In this document: in pieces, positions 1 to 9,434 of the stretch | Layout: each line of letters opens with the position of its first letter | Numbering within the stretch: the first letter of the stretch is position 1 | Assembly (NCBI RefSeq): GCF_000378945.1 | Contig: NZ_KB900539.1 | Span: 1,313,661-1,377,660, forward strand | Source: Methyloversatilis universalis EHg5 | GTDB lineage: Bacteria; Pseudomonadota; Gammaproteobacteria; Burkholderiales; Rhodocyclaceae | Length of the DNA: 64,000 nucleotides | Direction of reading: 5' to 3' | The notes under the pieces: model-generated | The model's input: only the letters and a program-made list of their open reading frames with translations | Database searches by the model: none | What the model was told of the DNA's origin: nothing | Program-made: the position numbers and the translations under genes

Positions 1-1133
1 TGGCTTTCCACCGCCGGCGCCAGGCCGAATTCCTTCAGGATGCCCGGACGCAGTTCGCGCGCGATGCGGCCCACCGTCAGAATCGCGTCATCGACCAGTT
101 TGCCCATGCTGTCCGAACGCTTGCGGATGGCCTCCGGGTCGGCGGTGGTCTTGCTCGCCAGCAGCGACACCTCGAACTTCAGCGCCACCAGCAGGCCGCC
201 CAGCTCGTCGTGAATGTCGCGCGCGATGCGCTCACGTTCCTCTTCCTTCGCCATCTGCAGGTGGGACGACAGTTCGGCCAGCTGGCCACGCGACTGGCGC
301 AGTTCGCGCTCGGTCAGCTTGCTCTGCGTGATGTTGGAAACGATGCCTTCCCAGATCGGCACGCCGGATGCCAGCAGCCGTGGCGACGAACGCAGGTTCA
401 CCCATTTCACGTCGCCGTCCGGCAGGCGGATGCGGCCTTCCCAGTTCACCGTCGACTGCGACTGGGCGGACTGTTTCATCGCCCGGTTCAGTTCCGGCAT
501 GTCCTCCGGCACCACCATTTCAAGAAAGCGGCTGGGTTGCGCGATCAGATCGGTCGGCTTCAGGCCGAGCAGTGCCAGACAGCCGTCACTGACGAACAGG
601 AAGCGCCAGCCGCCGTCGTCGTGCCGCAGCAGCTGGAACACCATGCCCGGAATGTTGGCGGCCAGCGCCCGGAAGCGCGCCTCGCTGTCGCGTACCGCGT
701 CGAGTGCGCTGTGCCGTTCGGCGCGGTTGCGTGCCTCGCGCATCTCGCGTTCGACCGCCGGCACCAGCCGGTCCAGATTGCCCTTGCTCAGATAGTCGTG
801 AGCGCCGGCGCGCATCGCCGACACTGCGATGTCCTCTTCGATCACGCCGGATACGATGATGAAGGGCAGATCCAGGCCGAGTGCCTGCAGGATGCCCAGC
901 GCGGCCATGGCCGAAAACTGCGGCATGTTGTGGTCGGACAGTACGGCGTCCCAGGTGCGCGCAGCCAGCGCTTCGCGCAGGCCGGCTTCGTCCTCGACCC
1001 GGGTCGAACGCACCGTGTAGCCGGCCTGGCGGAAGCGGTGCAGCAGCAGCAGTGCGTCGTCCTCCGAATCCTCGATCAGGAGAACGTTGAGCGTGCGCTG
1101 AGCCGTCTGGGTAGGCATGGTCGGATCGGGCAT
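1..1133 (-). CDS. REC-PAS-histidine kinase, NarL-type (partial, 3' end outside window)
   Basis: This is a soluble signalling protein with an N-terminal receiver domain fused to a PAS sensor and a HisKA_3 phosphotransfer region. The receiver has the acidic pair near residues 21-26 and a likely phospho-acceptor Asp at about residue 67 (motif VLSDHNMP). A PAS domain follows at roughly residues 145-265. The dimerisation/H-box reads ERERIARDIHDELGGLL, typical of the NarX/DesK class. The ATPase domain lies beyond the window edge. No membrane segment is visible, so it probably acts in the cytoplasm. I prefer the ATG at 1133 because a GAAGG lies about 10 bases upstream; an in-frame ATG at 1118 lacks one. 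The input signal and partner regulator are unknown; such kinases normally phosphorylate a LuxR-type regulator. Confidence 0.85.
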   Translation of the reverse strand, partial: MPDPTMPTQTAQRTLNVLLIEDSEDDALLLLHRFRQAGYTVRSTRVEDEAGLREALAARTWDAVLSDHNMPQFSAMAALGILQALGLDLPFIIVSGVIEEDIAVSAMRAGAHDYLSKGNLDRLVPAVEREMREARNRAERHSALDAVRDSEARFRALAANIPGMVFQLLRHDDGGWRFLFVSDGCLALLGLKPTDLIAQPSRFLEMVVPEDMPELNRAMKQSAQSQSTVNWEGRIRLPDGDVKWVNLRSSPRLLASGVPIWEGIVSNITQSKLTERELRQSRGQLAELSSHLQMAKEEERERIARDIHDELGGLLVALKFEVSLLASKTTADPEAIRKRSDSMGKLVDDAILTVGRIARELRPGILKEFGLAPAVES

Positions 1134-1149
1134 CGGCTGGGCCTTCGTC

Positions 1150-1171
1150 CGCGGCGACTTCGGTCGCCGCG
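1150..1171. other. Perfect 9-bp hairpin with TTCG loop upstream of the kinase gene
   Basis: CGCGGCGAC, loop TTCG, GTCGCCGCG. It lies just upstream of the kinase ribosome binding site, in the leader if the promoter is further out. It has no T-tract on either strand, so it is not a standard terminator. Confidence 0.5.
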
Positions 1172-1240
1172 CTGACGCGCGAAGGCATCGTTATGGGTGA
1201 CCGTGAGTTTAATCCATGCGGATTGAGCTGCGACAGGCGA

Positions 1241-1246
1241 TATAAT
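1241..1246 (+). promoter_or_regulatory. -10 box of the tRNA-Thr promoter
   Basis: A consensus TATAAT ends 10 bases before the first base of the tRNA, the expected position for a stable-RNA promoter. No convincing -35 box is visible at 16-18 bases upstream. Confidence 0.6.
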
Positions 1247-1256
1247 CATGGCCGCC

Positions 1257-1332
1257 GCCGCTTTAGCTCAGTTGGTAGAGCAACCGCCTTGTAAGCGGTA
1301 GGTCGTCAGTTCGATTCCGACAAGCGGCACCA
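1257..1332 (+). tRNA. tRNA-Thr (anticodon TGT)
   Basis: The 76-base cloverleaf has the acceptor stem GCCGCTT/AAGCGGC (1257-1263 with 1322-1328), D-arm GCTC/GAGC, anticodon stem ACCGC/GCGGT and a T-arm with TTCGATTC. The anticodon loop CTTGTAA places TGT at 1290-1292, reading ACA threonine codons. The 3' CCA is encoded (1330-1332). Confidence 0.97.
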
Positions 1333-1348
1333 GATTTATCAAGCAGAT

Positions 1349-1380
1349 AGGCCAGTTCGCGAGGACTGGCCTTTTGCTTT
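1349..1380 (+). terminator. Rho-independent terminator of tRNA-Thr
   Basis: An 8-bp stem AGGCCAGT/ACTGGCCT with an 8-base loop is followed by TTTTGCTTTT, 17 bases after the tRNA end. Confidence 0.85.
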
Positions 1381-1722
1381 TCTGCATTCGTGCAGCCCTG
1401 ATGCGGCCGGTTTCGGCCGGTTTCGGCCAATCGGCGGGATGGCCGTCTGTCGCAGCAGTGCCGTTTTCCGCCTGCATTGTCACCCGCCGGTCCAGGCGGT
1501 CAGCCGTGCCGGGTCTCCCCGTCGGTGGGCCGTACATCCCCTGCCGGAAGACCGCAGCTCGGCGCCGCTGGTACGGAATCTCCGCTTCGCCGTGCTGCAG
1601 CCCGACCCAAGCCAGGCTTCGCCAGCCTGAAAATCCGGCTCGAAGATGCCCCGGGCCGGCCGCGCGGCGTGTCTCTCATGACGGTGGCGGCAGCGCAGAC
1701 CATCGGCATTCGGTCATCCCTG
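1381..1722. other. Intergenic stretch without a recognisable gene
   Basis: Between the tRNA terminator and the efflux operon control region I see no supportable gene. It holds a short tandem repeat (GGCCGGTTTC twice, about 1403-1427). Reading frames here have no family resemblance or ribosome binding site. Confidence 0.6.
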
Positions 1723-1730
1723 ACCGCGTC

Positions 1731-1757
1731 TGACAGGAAAGTGACAGCCTGGCTGTC
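1731..1757 (+). promoter_or_regulatory. Candidate OmpR-type regulator site upstream of efflux operon
   Basis: TGACAG occurs at 1731-1736 and again at 1742-1747, an exact 11-bp period typical of OmpR/PhoB-family response regulator sites. The second copy also forms a perfect dyad, GACAGCC-T-GGCTGTC (1743-1757). It ends 15 bases before the ATG of the first efflux gene. The response regulator encoded at the end of the same operon is the natural candidate to bind here (inference). Confidence 0.55.
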
Positions 1758-1772
1758 TAGACTGTGCAGACC

Positions 1773-3089
1773 ATGTCCCATTCCGCACACCTCCTGCGTT
1801 CCCGCTGCCAGCATCGTGGCCTGCGACTCAGATTGTTGCTGCTTGCCTGCGCGCTCGGCCTGCTGCATCCGGCCCGCGACGCGCTGGCACAGACGGCGCC
1901 GCCCGAAAGCGCGCTCACGCTGCAGGCTGCCGAGACGCGGCTGCGTGAAGCCAGCCGAGACCTGCAGCGTGCGCGCCGTGACGTTGAACGTGCGCAGGCC
2001 GCGACCGGCAGTGCGGCCGCCCGCCCGAACGCGACGCTGTCCATCGATACCACTGACATCAACCCCCGGCGCGGCATCGGCGCCGGGCCCGTCTGGGACA
2101 AGCAGGTCGACACCACGGTGCGGCTGGAACAGACCTTCGAGCGCGGCGGCAAGCGCGAACTGCGCATGGCCCGCGCCGATGCGCTGCTCGACGCCGCGCG
2201 CGCCGATCAGGCCGACGCGCTGCGCCAGCAGCTGCGCACGCTGCGCGTCGCCTACTTCGATCTCAAGCTGGCCGAGGACAAGCTGACGCTGCTGCAGCAG
2301 ACCCTGGGCCTGCTGGACGATACGGTCGCCCGTGCCGAAGTGCGGGTGAAGGCGGGCGATCTGGCGCCCAGCGACCTGGAACGCATCCGCCTCGACCGGC
2401 TGCGCGCCGAATCCGATCTGCGCGTCGCCGAAACCGTGCAGCGCCGCGCCCAGGCCGAACTGGCCCGCCTGCTGGCGCTGGAAGGCATGGCGGGCCGGCT
2501 GCATGCGGCCGACCCGTGGCCGCGTCCGGTGGTGCCGGTGACCGCGGTCGCCGCGGCCGAACTGCCGGCCGACCGGCCCGATCTGCGCGCCGCACAGTCG
2601 CGGCTGCAGGCCGCACAGCAGGGGCGCAGCCTGGCGGAAAGCCTGCGCACCCGCGACATCACGGTCGGCGTGCAGTACGAACATTTCCCGCCGGACGGGC
2701 GTGCGATGTACGGCTTCGGTGTGTCCATCCCGCTGTTCAACGGCTATGACTACCGTGGTGAGGTCGATTCGGCCTATGCCGAACTGGGCGCGGCCGAGGA
2801 TGACCGGCTGCGCGTCGCTGCCGAAGCCGATGCCGAACTGAAGCTGCGCCGCGCCGAACTGGACGTGCAGGCCGCCCGCGCGGCCCGCTACCTCGACACC
2901 GTGCTGCCCACCGCCCGCCGTTCGGCCGAAGCGACCGAATTCGCCTTCCGTCACGGCGCAGTCGGCGTGATCGACGTGCTCGATGCGCGCCGCACGCTGC
3001 GCGCCATCGAATCCGAAGCACTGGACGCCCAGGCCGACCTTGCCCGCGCGCGCGCTGAACTGGCCGCTGCCCTCAATTCCGATTTCTGA
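1773..3089 (+). CDS. czcC: TolC-family outer-membrane efflux protein (CzcC-like)
   Basis: This is the outer-membrane channel of a tripartite heavy-metal efflux pump. An N-terminal signal peptide is visible (leucine-rich core around residues 18-32, cleavage near ALAQ). The mature part is alpha-helical, alanine- and arginine-rich with heptad-like stretches, as expected for the TolC barrel/coil fold, and its length of about 438 residues is usual for CzcC. It is followed 5 bases later by the adaptor gene, so pump assembly genes are co-transcribed. The ATG at 1773 is chosen; a GTG at 1764 is in frame but adds no family-like residues, and neither has a strong ribosome binding site. The symbol is given by operon context; the metal is not established. 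Confidence 0.85.
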   Translation: MSHSAHLLRSRCQHRGLRLRLLLLACALGLLHPARDALAQTAPPESALTLQAAETRLREASRDLQRARRDVERAQAATGSAAARPNATLSIDTTDINPRRGIGAGPVWDKQVDTTVRLEQTFERGGKRELRMARADALLDAARADQADALRQQLRTLRVAYFDLKLAEDKLTLLQQTLGLLDDTVARAEVRVKAGDLAPSDLERIRLDRLRAESDLRVAETVQRRAQAELARLLALEGMAGRLHAADPWPRPVVPVTAVAAAELPADRPDLRAAQSRLQAAQQGRSLAESLRTRDITVGVQYEHFPPDGRAMYGFGVSIPLFNGYDYRGEVDSAYAELGAAEDDRLRVAAEADAELKLRRAELDVQAARAARYLDTVLPTARRSAEATEFAFRHGAVGVIDVLDARRTLRAIESEALDAQADLARARAELAAALNSDF

Positions 3090-3094
3090 CCGCC

Positions 3095-4273
3095 ATGACC
3101 GAAACGTCTTCTGTCGCCGCTCGCCGGCGTCGTACCGTCCTCATCGTGTCTGCTGCCGTGCTGGCCGCCGCTGCTGCCTACGGACTGCTGCGCAGCCGTC
3201 CGCCGGTCGAGGCCGCCGCGCCGGCGCCGGCGGCCGCCCCCGGCAGCGGCGTTGCGCTGCCGCAGGGCGCAAGCCAGCTGTCCTTCATCGTCACCGCCCG
3301 TACCGACGAGGTGGAACTGCCGCTCACCGCACCGCTGAATGCACGGGTCGCGGTGGCCGAGGACCGCACCGCACGGGTGTTCAGCCCGCTGGTCGGGCGC
3401 GTGCTGCGTCTGGCTGCCGCGCCGGGCGACACGGTGCCGGCCGGCGCCACACTGGCCGACATCGACGCGCCGGATCTGGGCCAGGCTTCGGCCGACGCCC
3501 GCCGTGCCGAAGCCGATGCCGACCTGAGGCACAAGGCGCTGGCGCGTGCGCGCACGCTGCTCGATGCCGAGGTGCTGCCGCGGCGCGAATTCGAAGTGGC
3601 GCAGGCCGAAGCGGCTGCCGCCGACGCCGAGGTGCAGCGCGCGCGTCAGCGACTGCAGAGCCTGGCGCCGCGTGGGGTCAGCGGCCAGACCCTGGCGCTG
3701 CGTACGCCGTTGGCCGGCGTGGTCACCGAGCGCCACGCCACGCCCGGTCTTGAAGTACGGCCGGACGCCGAACAGCCGCTGTTCGTGGTGTCTGACCTGT
3801 CCCGGCTGTGGCTGCTGATCGACCTGCCGGAGCAGGAACTGGGCAAGTTCCGTGTCGGCGACCGCATCGAGGTGTCCATCGACGCCTGGCCGGACGAGCG
3901 CTTCTCCGCCACCGTGTCGCGCATCGCGCCGGTGCTGGATCCGCAGACCCGCCGCGTGCAGGTGCGCTGCGACCTGCCGAATGCCGACGGCCGCCTGCGC
4001 CCGGAAATGTTCGCCCGCGCCCACGTGCTGTCGGACAGCGGCCAGCGGGTGCTGCGCCTGCCCACCTCGGCGCTGGTCAGTGACGGCTTGTATACAGCCG
4101 TGTTCGTGCAGACCGCGCCCGGCCAGTTCAGCAAGCGCCGGGTCAAGGCGTTGCGGCAGGATGCGCGCGAAGCCTATGTGCAGCCGGCCGAGCCTGACGG
4201 CCTGCGCGGCGGTGACACCGTGGTGGTGCGCGGGGCACTGCTGCTGGACGCCGAACTGGGCGAGGCCAAGTGA
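3095..4273 (+). CDS. czcB: RND efflux periplasmic adaptor (CzcB-like membrane fusion protein)
   Basis: This protein links the inner-membrane RND pump to the outer-membrane channel. One N-terminal membrane anchor is visible (about residues 14-31), with no lipobox. It is followed by an Ala/Pro linker, a lipoyl-type half-domain near residues 85-125 (SPLVGRVLRL), an alpha hairpin (about 125-190), the second lipoyl half (LRTPLAGVV) and beta-barrel regions (VGDRIEVSIDAWP). The 392-residue length fits CzcB/CusB-like adaptors. No His-rich or Met-rich metal-binding N-terminus is present, which argues against a CusB-type copper chaperone role. Its stop codon overlaps the start of the pump gene. Confidence 0.9.
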   Translation: MTETSSVAARRRRTVLIVSAAVLAAAAAYGLLRSRPPVEAAAPAPAAAPGSGVALPQGASQLSFIVTARTDEVELPLTAPLNARVAVAEDRTARVFSPLVGRVLRLAAAPGDTVPAGATLADIDAPDLGQASADARRAEADADLRHKALARARTLLDAEVLPRREFEVAQAEAAAADAEVQRARQRLQSLAPRGVSGQTLALRTPLAGVVTERHATPGLEVRPDAEQPLFVVSDLSRLWLLIDLPEQELGKFRVGDRIEVSIDAWPDERFSATVSRIAPVLDPQTRRVQVRCDLPNADGRLRPEMFARAHVLSDSGQRVLRLPTSALVSDGLYTAVFVQTAPGQFSKRRVKALRQDAREAYVQPAEPDGLRGGDTVVVRGALLLDAELGEAK

Positions 4274-7200
4274 TGTTCGCGCGGCTTGCCACTTTTGCCA
4301 TCCAGCAGCGCGTGTTCGTGCTGCTGATCACCTTCGCGCTGACCGTCTTCGGTCTGCGCGCCTGGCTTGAACTGCCGATCGAAGCCTTCCCGGACGTGCA
4401 GGACGTGCAGGTTCAGGTGGTCACCCAGTTTCCGGGCCAGTCGCCGGAAGAGGTCGAGCGTTCGATCAGCCTGCCGATCGAGCGCGAAATGAGCGGTGTG
4501 CCGCGCGCCACCCAGATCCGCTCGGTGTCGATGACCGGCCTGTCAGTGGTGACGCTCGTGTTTTCCGACGGTACCGAAGACCGCTTTGCGCGCTCGCAGG
4601 TGCTGGAAAAGCTGCAGACCGTCGATCTGCCGCCCGGCGTGCAGCCCCAGCTCGGCCCGCTGGCCACTGCGGTGGGCGAGGTGTTCCGTTACGTGGTCGA
4701 CGCGCCGCCCGACATGCCGATGGCCGAAGTGCGCGCGCTGCAGGACTGGGTGGTGCGGCCCACGCTGCGCCGCGTGCCCGGCATCGCCGACATCGTGAGC
4801 TTCGGCGGCACGGTCAAGCAGTTCCAGGTATCGGTCGATCCGGCGCGACTGGGTCGCTATGGCGTGACGCTGGATCAGATTTCGGCGGCACTGTCTTCCG
4901 ACAATGCCAATGCCTCCGGCGGCGTACTCCGGCGCGGCGAGGAAAACCTGCTGGTGCGCTCGATCGGTCTGTTCCGCTCGCTGGACGACATCCGTGCCGT
5001 GGTGGTGAGCGCCGACCAGGGGCGCACCGTTACCGTCGGTGACGTCGCAGCCGTCACCACCGGGGAAGCGCTGCCCACCGGCATGGTCGCCTATGACGAC
5101 CGCGATTCGGTGGTGCAGGGCATCGTGGTGATGACCAAGGGCGAGAACGCGGTCAAGGTGGTCGAGGCGCTGAAGGAACGCGTGGATCGCCTGAACACCG
5201 AAGGGCAGCTGCCGGCCGGCGTGAAGATCCGTTCGATCTACGAGCGCACCGACCTGATCAACCACACGGTGCACACCGTTGCGGAAAACCTCGCGGTCGG
5301 CGCCGCGCTGGTGGTGGCGGTGCTCATCGTGTTCCTGCGCAACTGGCGTGCCGCCCTCATCGTTGCCAGCATCATTCCGCTGACGCTGCTGTTCGCCTTC
5401 ATCCTGATGGATGCGCGCGGCATTTCGGCCAACCTGATTTCGCTCGGCGCGGTCGACTTCGGCATCATCATCGACAGTGCGGTGGTGATGGTCGAGGCGC
5501 TGATGGTGAGGCTGGCGGTGCATGCCAACGACGTGTCGGCGCGCGAACATCCGGTGTCCTTCCGGCTGCACGCGCTGCGCAACACCGTGACCAGCCTGGC
5601 CAAGCCCATCCTGTTCTCCAAGGCCATCATCATCCTGGCCTTCCTGCCCATCTTCACTTTCCAGCGGGTCGAGGGGAAGATTTTCTCGCCGGTGGCCTAC
5701 ACGCTGTCCTTCTCGCTGCTGGGCGCCATCCTGCTCACGCTCACGCTGGTGCCCACGCTGCTCGCCGGTGTGCTGATGAAGCGCGACATGGCCGAGGTGC
5801 ACCTGCACTGGATGGAAACGCTGCAGAACCGCTACCGCGCGCTGCTGGGCATGCTGCGCAACCGTCTGGCCGCGTTGCTGCTGGCCAGTGTTGGCACGCT
5901 GTGCGCGTCGCTGGCGCTGGTGCCCTGGCTGGGCAGCGAATTCCTGCCCAAACTGGACGAAGGCAACATCTGGCTCACCGTGGCGCTGGCTCCGGCCACC
6001 GCGCTGGCACAGACCAAGGAAGTCGAGCGCGACATCCGCGCGCTGCTGCGCCAGTACCCGGAAGTGAAAAGCGTGCTCACCCAGGTTGGGCGGCCGGACG
6101 AGGGCACCGACCCGAAAGGCCCGAACAACATCGAGGTGCTGGCCGACCTGCAGCCGCACGACCAGTGGCGCTTCGCCAGCAAGGAAGCGCTGGTGGCCGA
6201 CATGACCGCGAAGCTGAAGGCGATACCGGGCCTGCCGACCAACTTTTCGCAGGTGATCCAGGACAACGTCGAGGAGACGCTGTCCGGCGTGAAAGGCGAG
6301 GTGGCGGTCAAGATCTACGGGCCCAATCTCGACATCCTGCAGGACAAGGCGGACCAGGTGGCGGCCATTCTCGGCCGCATACGCGGCAGCACCGACGTGG
6401 CGGCGATCAAGACCGGCGGCCAGACGGAAATCCTGGTCACGCCGGACCGCTCGCGCCTGGCGCGCTACGGCCTGCGGGTGGGCGACGTGTCAGGTGTCGT
6501 GCAGACCGCATTCGGCGGCCATGCGGTCGGCCAGTTCTACGAGGGTGAGCGGGTGTTCGACGTGGTGGTGCGGCTGGACAAGCCGCACCGCGATGCGGTC
6601 GAAGACCTCGGCCGGCTGCAGGTGTCGCTGCCGGCCGGCGGCGTGCTGCCGCTGTCCGAACTGGCCGACATCGAAATCCGCCAGGGCGCGTCGCGCATCC
6701 AGCGAGAGGCGGGTGGCCGCACGGTGGCCGTGAAAGCCAACCTGATCGGCCGCGACCAGGGCAGTTTCGTGGCCGAAGCCATGGGTGTGGTCGAGCGCGA
6801 AGTGAAGCTTCCGGCCGGCTATCGCATGAGCTGGGGCGGCCAGTTCGAGAACCAGCAGCGGGCGATGAAGCGGCTGGCGGTCATCGTGCCGGTCAGCCTG
6901 CTGGCCATCTTCTCGCTGCTGTTCTGGGCCTTCCGCTCGATGCGGGTGGCCGCGCTCATCATGGCGCTGGTGCCCTTCACGCTGGTCGGCGGCCTGGTCG
7001 GCCTGTGGCTGGCCGGCCTGCACCTGTCGGTGTCGGCGGCGGTCGGCTTCATCGCGGTGGCCGGCATTTCGGTCCAGAACGGCGTCATCATGGTCGAGCA
7101 GATCGTCGAACTGCTGGACAACGGCAAGCCTTCGCTCGAGGCGGTGACCGAAGGTGCGGTGGCGCGACTGCGGCCCATCCTGATGACTGCGCTGATGGCC

Positions 7201-7419
7201 GGACTGGGCCTGCTGCCGGCTGCGCTGTCGCACGCCATCGGTTCCGAGACGCAGCGGCCGTTCGCGGTGGTCATCGTCGGCGGCGTCATTTCGGCCACGC
7301 TGTTCACGCTGCTGCTGCTGCCCACGCTCTATGCCCGTTTCGCAGTGCCGCCGCCGCGCTACGATGCCGGACCTGACAAGGACGGACACCGCAATGCGAC
7401 TGCTGCTGGTCGAGGATGA
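4273..7419 (+). CDS. czcA: Heavy-metal RND efflux pump (CzcA family)
   Basis: This inner-membrane proton/metal antiporter has 1048 residues. It shows the RND layout: TM1 near residues 10-30, a large periplasmic loop, TM2-6, a second periplasmic loop and TM7-12. Around residues 395-415 the motif DFGIIIDSAVVMVEA carries the Asp-Asp-Glu proton relay of the HME-RND subfamily, closer to divalent-cation (Co/Zn/Cd/Ni) pumps than to CusA, whose equivalent lacks DFG. The start ATG overlaps the adaptor stop (TGATG); a GTG three bases earlier is also in frame. Exact metal specificity cannot be read from the sequence. Confidence 0.92.
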   Translation: MFARLATFAIQQRVFVLLITFALTVFGLRAWLELPIEAFPDVQDVQVQVVTQFPGQSPEEVERSISLPIEREMSGVPRATQIRSVSMTGLSVVTLVFSDGTEDRFARSQVLEKLQTVDLPPGVQPQLGPLATAVGEVFRYVVDAPPDMPMAEVRALQDWVVRPTLRRVPGIADIVSFGGTVKQFQVSVDPARLGRYGVTLDQISAALSSDNANASGGVLRRGEENLLVRSIGLFRSLDDIRAVVVSADQGRTVTVGDVAAVTTGEALPTGMVAYDDRDSVVQGIVVMTKGENAVKVVEALKERVDRLNTEGQLPAGVKIRSIYERTDLINHTVHTVAENLAVGAALVVAVLIVFLRNWRAALIVASIIPLTLLFAFILMDARGISANLISLGAVDFGIIIDSAVVMVEALMVRLAVHANDVSAREHPVSFRLHALRNTVTSLAKPILFSKAIIILAFLPIFTFQRVEGKIFSPVAYTLSFSLLGAILLTLTLVPTLLAGVLMKRDMAEVHLHWMETLQNRYRALLGMLRNRLAALLLASVGTLCASLALVPWLGSEFLPKLDEGNIWLTVALAPATALAQTKEVERDIRALLRQYPEVKSVLTQVGRPDEGTDPKGPNNIEVLADLQPHDQWRFASKEALVADMTAKLKAIPGLPTNFSQVIQDNVEETLSGVKGEVAVKIYGPNLDILQDKADQVAAILGRIRGSTDVAAIKTGGQTEILVTPDRSRLARYGLRVGDVSGVVQTAFGGHAVGQFYEGERVFDVVVRLDKPHRDAVEDLGRLQVSLPAGGVLPLSELADIEIRQGASRIQREAGGRTVAVKANLIGRDQGSFVAEAMGVVEREVKLPAGYRMSWGGQFENQQRAMKRLAVIVPVSLLAIFSLLFWAFRSMRVAALIMALVPFTLVGGLVGLWLAGLHLSVSAAVGFIAVAGISVQNGVIMVEQIVELLDNGKPSLEAVTEGAVARLRPILMTALMAGLGLLPAALSHAIGSETQRPFAVVIVGGVISATLFTLLLLPTLYARFAVPPPRYDAGPDKDGHRNATAAGRG

Positions 7420-8065
7420 CGTGCTGCTGGCGAGCGGCGTGCGCGAAGGGCTCGAAGCCCAAGGCTATAACGTCGATGCGATCGATACCGCGGAGGCGGC
7501 GCTGGCCGGTCTGCGGCTCACGCCCTACGACCTCGCCATCGTCGATATCGGCCTGCCGCGCATGGACGGGCTGGAACTGGTGCGCCGCATGCGACGCGAC
7601 GGCCTGGCGCTGCCGGTGCTCATCCTGACCGCGCGCGACACGCTGGAAGACCGGGTGGATGCGCTTGAACTGGGCGCGGACGACTACCTGATCAAGCCTT
7701 TTCACCTGAGCGAACTGGTGGCGCGGGTAAGGGCCTTGATCCGGCGCAGCCGGGCGGTGGCGTCGTCGCTGATCACCCACGGCGCGCTGACGCTGGACAT
7801 GGCCACCCGTGAGGCGAAGCTGGGCGACGCACCGCTGGCGCTCACCGGCCGCGAATGGGCGACGCTGGAACTGCTGCTGCTGGCGGCGCCGCGTGTCGTG
7901 GCCAAGGAAAAGATACTGGACAGCCTCAGTGCCTGGGACCGCGAACTGAGCCCGAATGCGGTCGAACTGTATGTGTCGCGGCTGCGCGCCAAGCTGGAGC
8001 CGGGCGGCGTGCGCATCCTGACCGTGCGCGGGCTGGGCTACCGGATCGAGGCGCCGGCTGAATGA
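7394..8065 (+). CDS. OmpR-family response regulator of the efflux operon
   Basis: A 223-residue two-component regulator. The receiver domain has the acidic pocket E7-D8-D9, phospho-acceptor D51 ([11 protein letters not shown]), conserved T (ILTARD) and K (IKPFH). A winged-helix output domain at the C-terminus ends in VRGLGYRIE. It begins 26 bases inside the end of the pump gene, with AAGGA upstream, and overlaps the sensor kinase by ATGA, so it is translationally coupled on both sides. It probably activates the operon through the tandem TGACAG repeats at 1731-1747. Confidence 0.92.
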   Translation: MRLLLVEDDVLLASGVREGLEAQGYNVDAIDTAEAALAGLRLTPYDLAIVDIGLPRMDGLELVRRMRRDGLALPVLILTARDTLEDRVDALELGADDYLIKPFHLSELVARVRALIRRSRAVASSLITHGALTLDMATREAKLGDAPLALTGREWATLELLLLAAPRVVAKEKILDSLSAWDRELSPNAVELYVSRLRAKLEPGGVRILTVRGLGYRIEAPAE

Positions 8066-9414
8066 AAAGCATACGCCGGCGCCTGATGGCGCTGCTCATC
8101 GTGCCGCTGGTGCTGCTGCTGGTGGTGAGCCTGCTGCTGGACTACCGCTTCGCGCTCGACCAGGCCAACGATGCCTACGATCACGAACTGGCCGATGCCG
8201 CCGCCGCGATCGCCGCGCGTATCCGGGTACGCGATACCGGCATCGAGGTCACCTTGCCGGAAGACGTGATCCGCATCCTGCGCGGCTCGGGTGACCAGCT
8301 GTTCTACCGCGTGATCGCGCCGGATGGCGACACATTGGCCGGGGTGCCGGACCTGCAGCCGCCAGCGCGCGGCGACACGCTGCGCATCGGCGACGACACG
8401 CTGGACGGCCGCCCGGTGCGCACTGCGGTACTGCGCACGCCCACCAGCGCCGGCGTGGTGACCGTGGTGGTGGCCGAAACCACCCACAAGCGCCGCATGG
8501 TGGCCGACCGCATCCTGTTTGCGGTCATGTGGCCCAATCTGACCTTCATGCTGGTCGCGCTGGTGCTGGTGATCGCGGCGGTGAGCATCGGGCTGCGTCC
8601 GCTGCGTACGCTGAGCCGCGAGATCGAAGCGCGTTCGGCGCGCGATCTCGGCCTGCTGCCGGTCGAAGGCGTGCCGGCCGAGGCGCTGCCGCTGGTCAGC
8701 GCGATCAACCGTCTGCTGGGCCGGCTGCGTGCCGCCTCCGAATCGCAGCAGAAATTCCTGGCCGACGCGGCCCACCAGCTGCGCACCCCGCTGGCGGCGC
8801 TGCAGACCCAGCTCGAACTGGCGCACGAAGAGGCGCCACCGGCGCAGCAGGGGCGCATCCGTCAGCTGCTGGCGGCCGCGCACCGCATCGGCCATCTGGC
8901 GCACCAGCTGCTGGCGCTCGCGCGGGCGGCGCCTGAAGCGGCGGCCGGGCACGACCACCATCAGGTCGATCTGCCCGAGCTGGCGGGCGAGGCGGTGAGC
9001 GACGCGCTGGACCGCGCGCTGGAGCGCGGCATCGACCTCGGGCTCGAAGCGGCCCCGGCGCGGATACTGGGATCGACCTGGCTGCTGCGCGAAGTGATGT
9101 CCAACCTGATCGACAACGCGCTGACTCACGCGCCGGCGGGTGCCCGGGTCACGGTGCGCACCGGGGTCGAGGACGGGCGCCCCTTTCTCGAAGTCGAGGA
9201 CGACGGGCCGGGCATTGCGGAAGAGGACAGGGGGCGGGTGTTCGACCGCTTCTACCGCTGCCCGCAGACCCGTGGGCCGGGCAGCGGTCTGGGCCTGGCC
9301 ATCGTGCGCGAGATCGCGCAGCTGCACGATGCGGAGGCCTGCGTGCATCCGCCGCGGGCAGGCGGCAGGGGCGTGTGCGTGCGGGTGAAGTTTCCGGCGT
9401 CCGGCGCGCCCTGA
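8062..9414 (+). CDS. Sensor histidine kinase of the efflux operon
   Basis: A 450-residue membrane kinase of the QseC/TctE type. TM1 spans about residues 8-27, a periplasmic sensor of about 120 residues follows, and TM2 spans about 155-178 before a HAMP-like linker. The phospho-acceptor His is residue 238 ([13 protein letters not shown]). ATPase boxes are [11 protein letters not shown] (N), DDGPGI (G1), FDRFYR (F) and SGLGLAIV (G2). The start overlaps the regulator stop by four bases. Context suggests sensing of periplasmic metal ions; no clustered His/Cys sensor motif stands out in the periplasmic domain. Confidence 0.92.
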   Translation: MKSIRRRLMALLIVPLVLLLVVSLLLDYRFALDQANDAYDHELADAAAAIAARIRVRDTGIEVTLPEDVIRILRGSGDQLFYRVIAPDGDTLAGVPDLQPPARGDTLRIGDDTLDGRPVRTAVLRTPTSAGVVTVVVAETTHKRRMVADRILFAVMWPNLTFMLVALVLVIAAVSIGLRPLRTLSREIEARSARDLGLLPVEGVPAEALPLVSAINRLLGRLRAASESQQKFLADAAHQLRTPLAALQTQLELAHEEAPPAQQGRIRQLLAAAHRIGHLAHQLLALARAAPEAAAGHDHHQVDLPELAGEAVSDALDRALERGIDLGLEAAPARILGSTWLLREVMSNLIDNALTHAPAGARVTVRTGVEDGRPFLEVEDDGPGIAEEDRGRVFDRFYRCPQTRGPGSGLGLAIVREIAQLHDAEACVHPPRAGGRGVCVRVKFPASGAP

Positions 9415-9434
9415 AACGCGCCGGCGGGCGTGCG

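Noticed and set aside
1268-1537. Small minus-strand open frame across tRNA-Thr
   Set aside because: It translates the antisense of the tRNA, a familiar annotation artefact.
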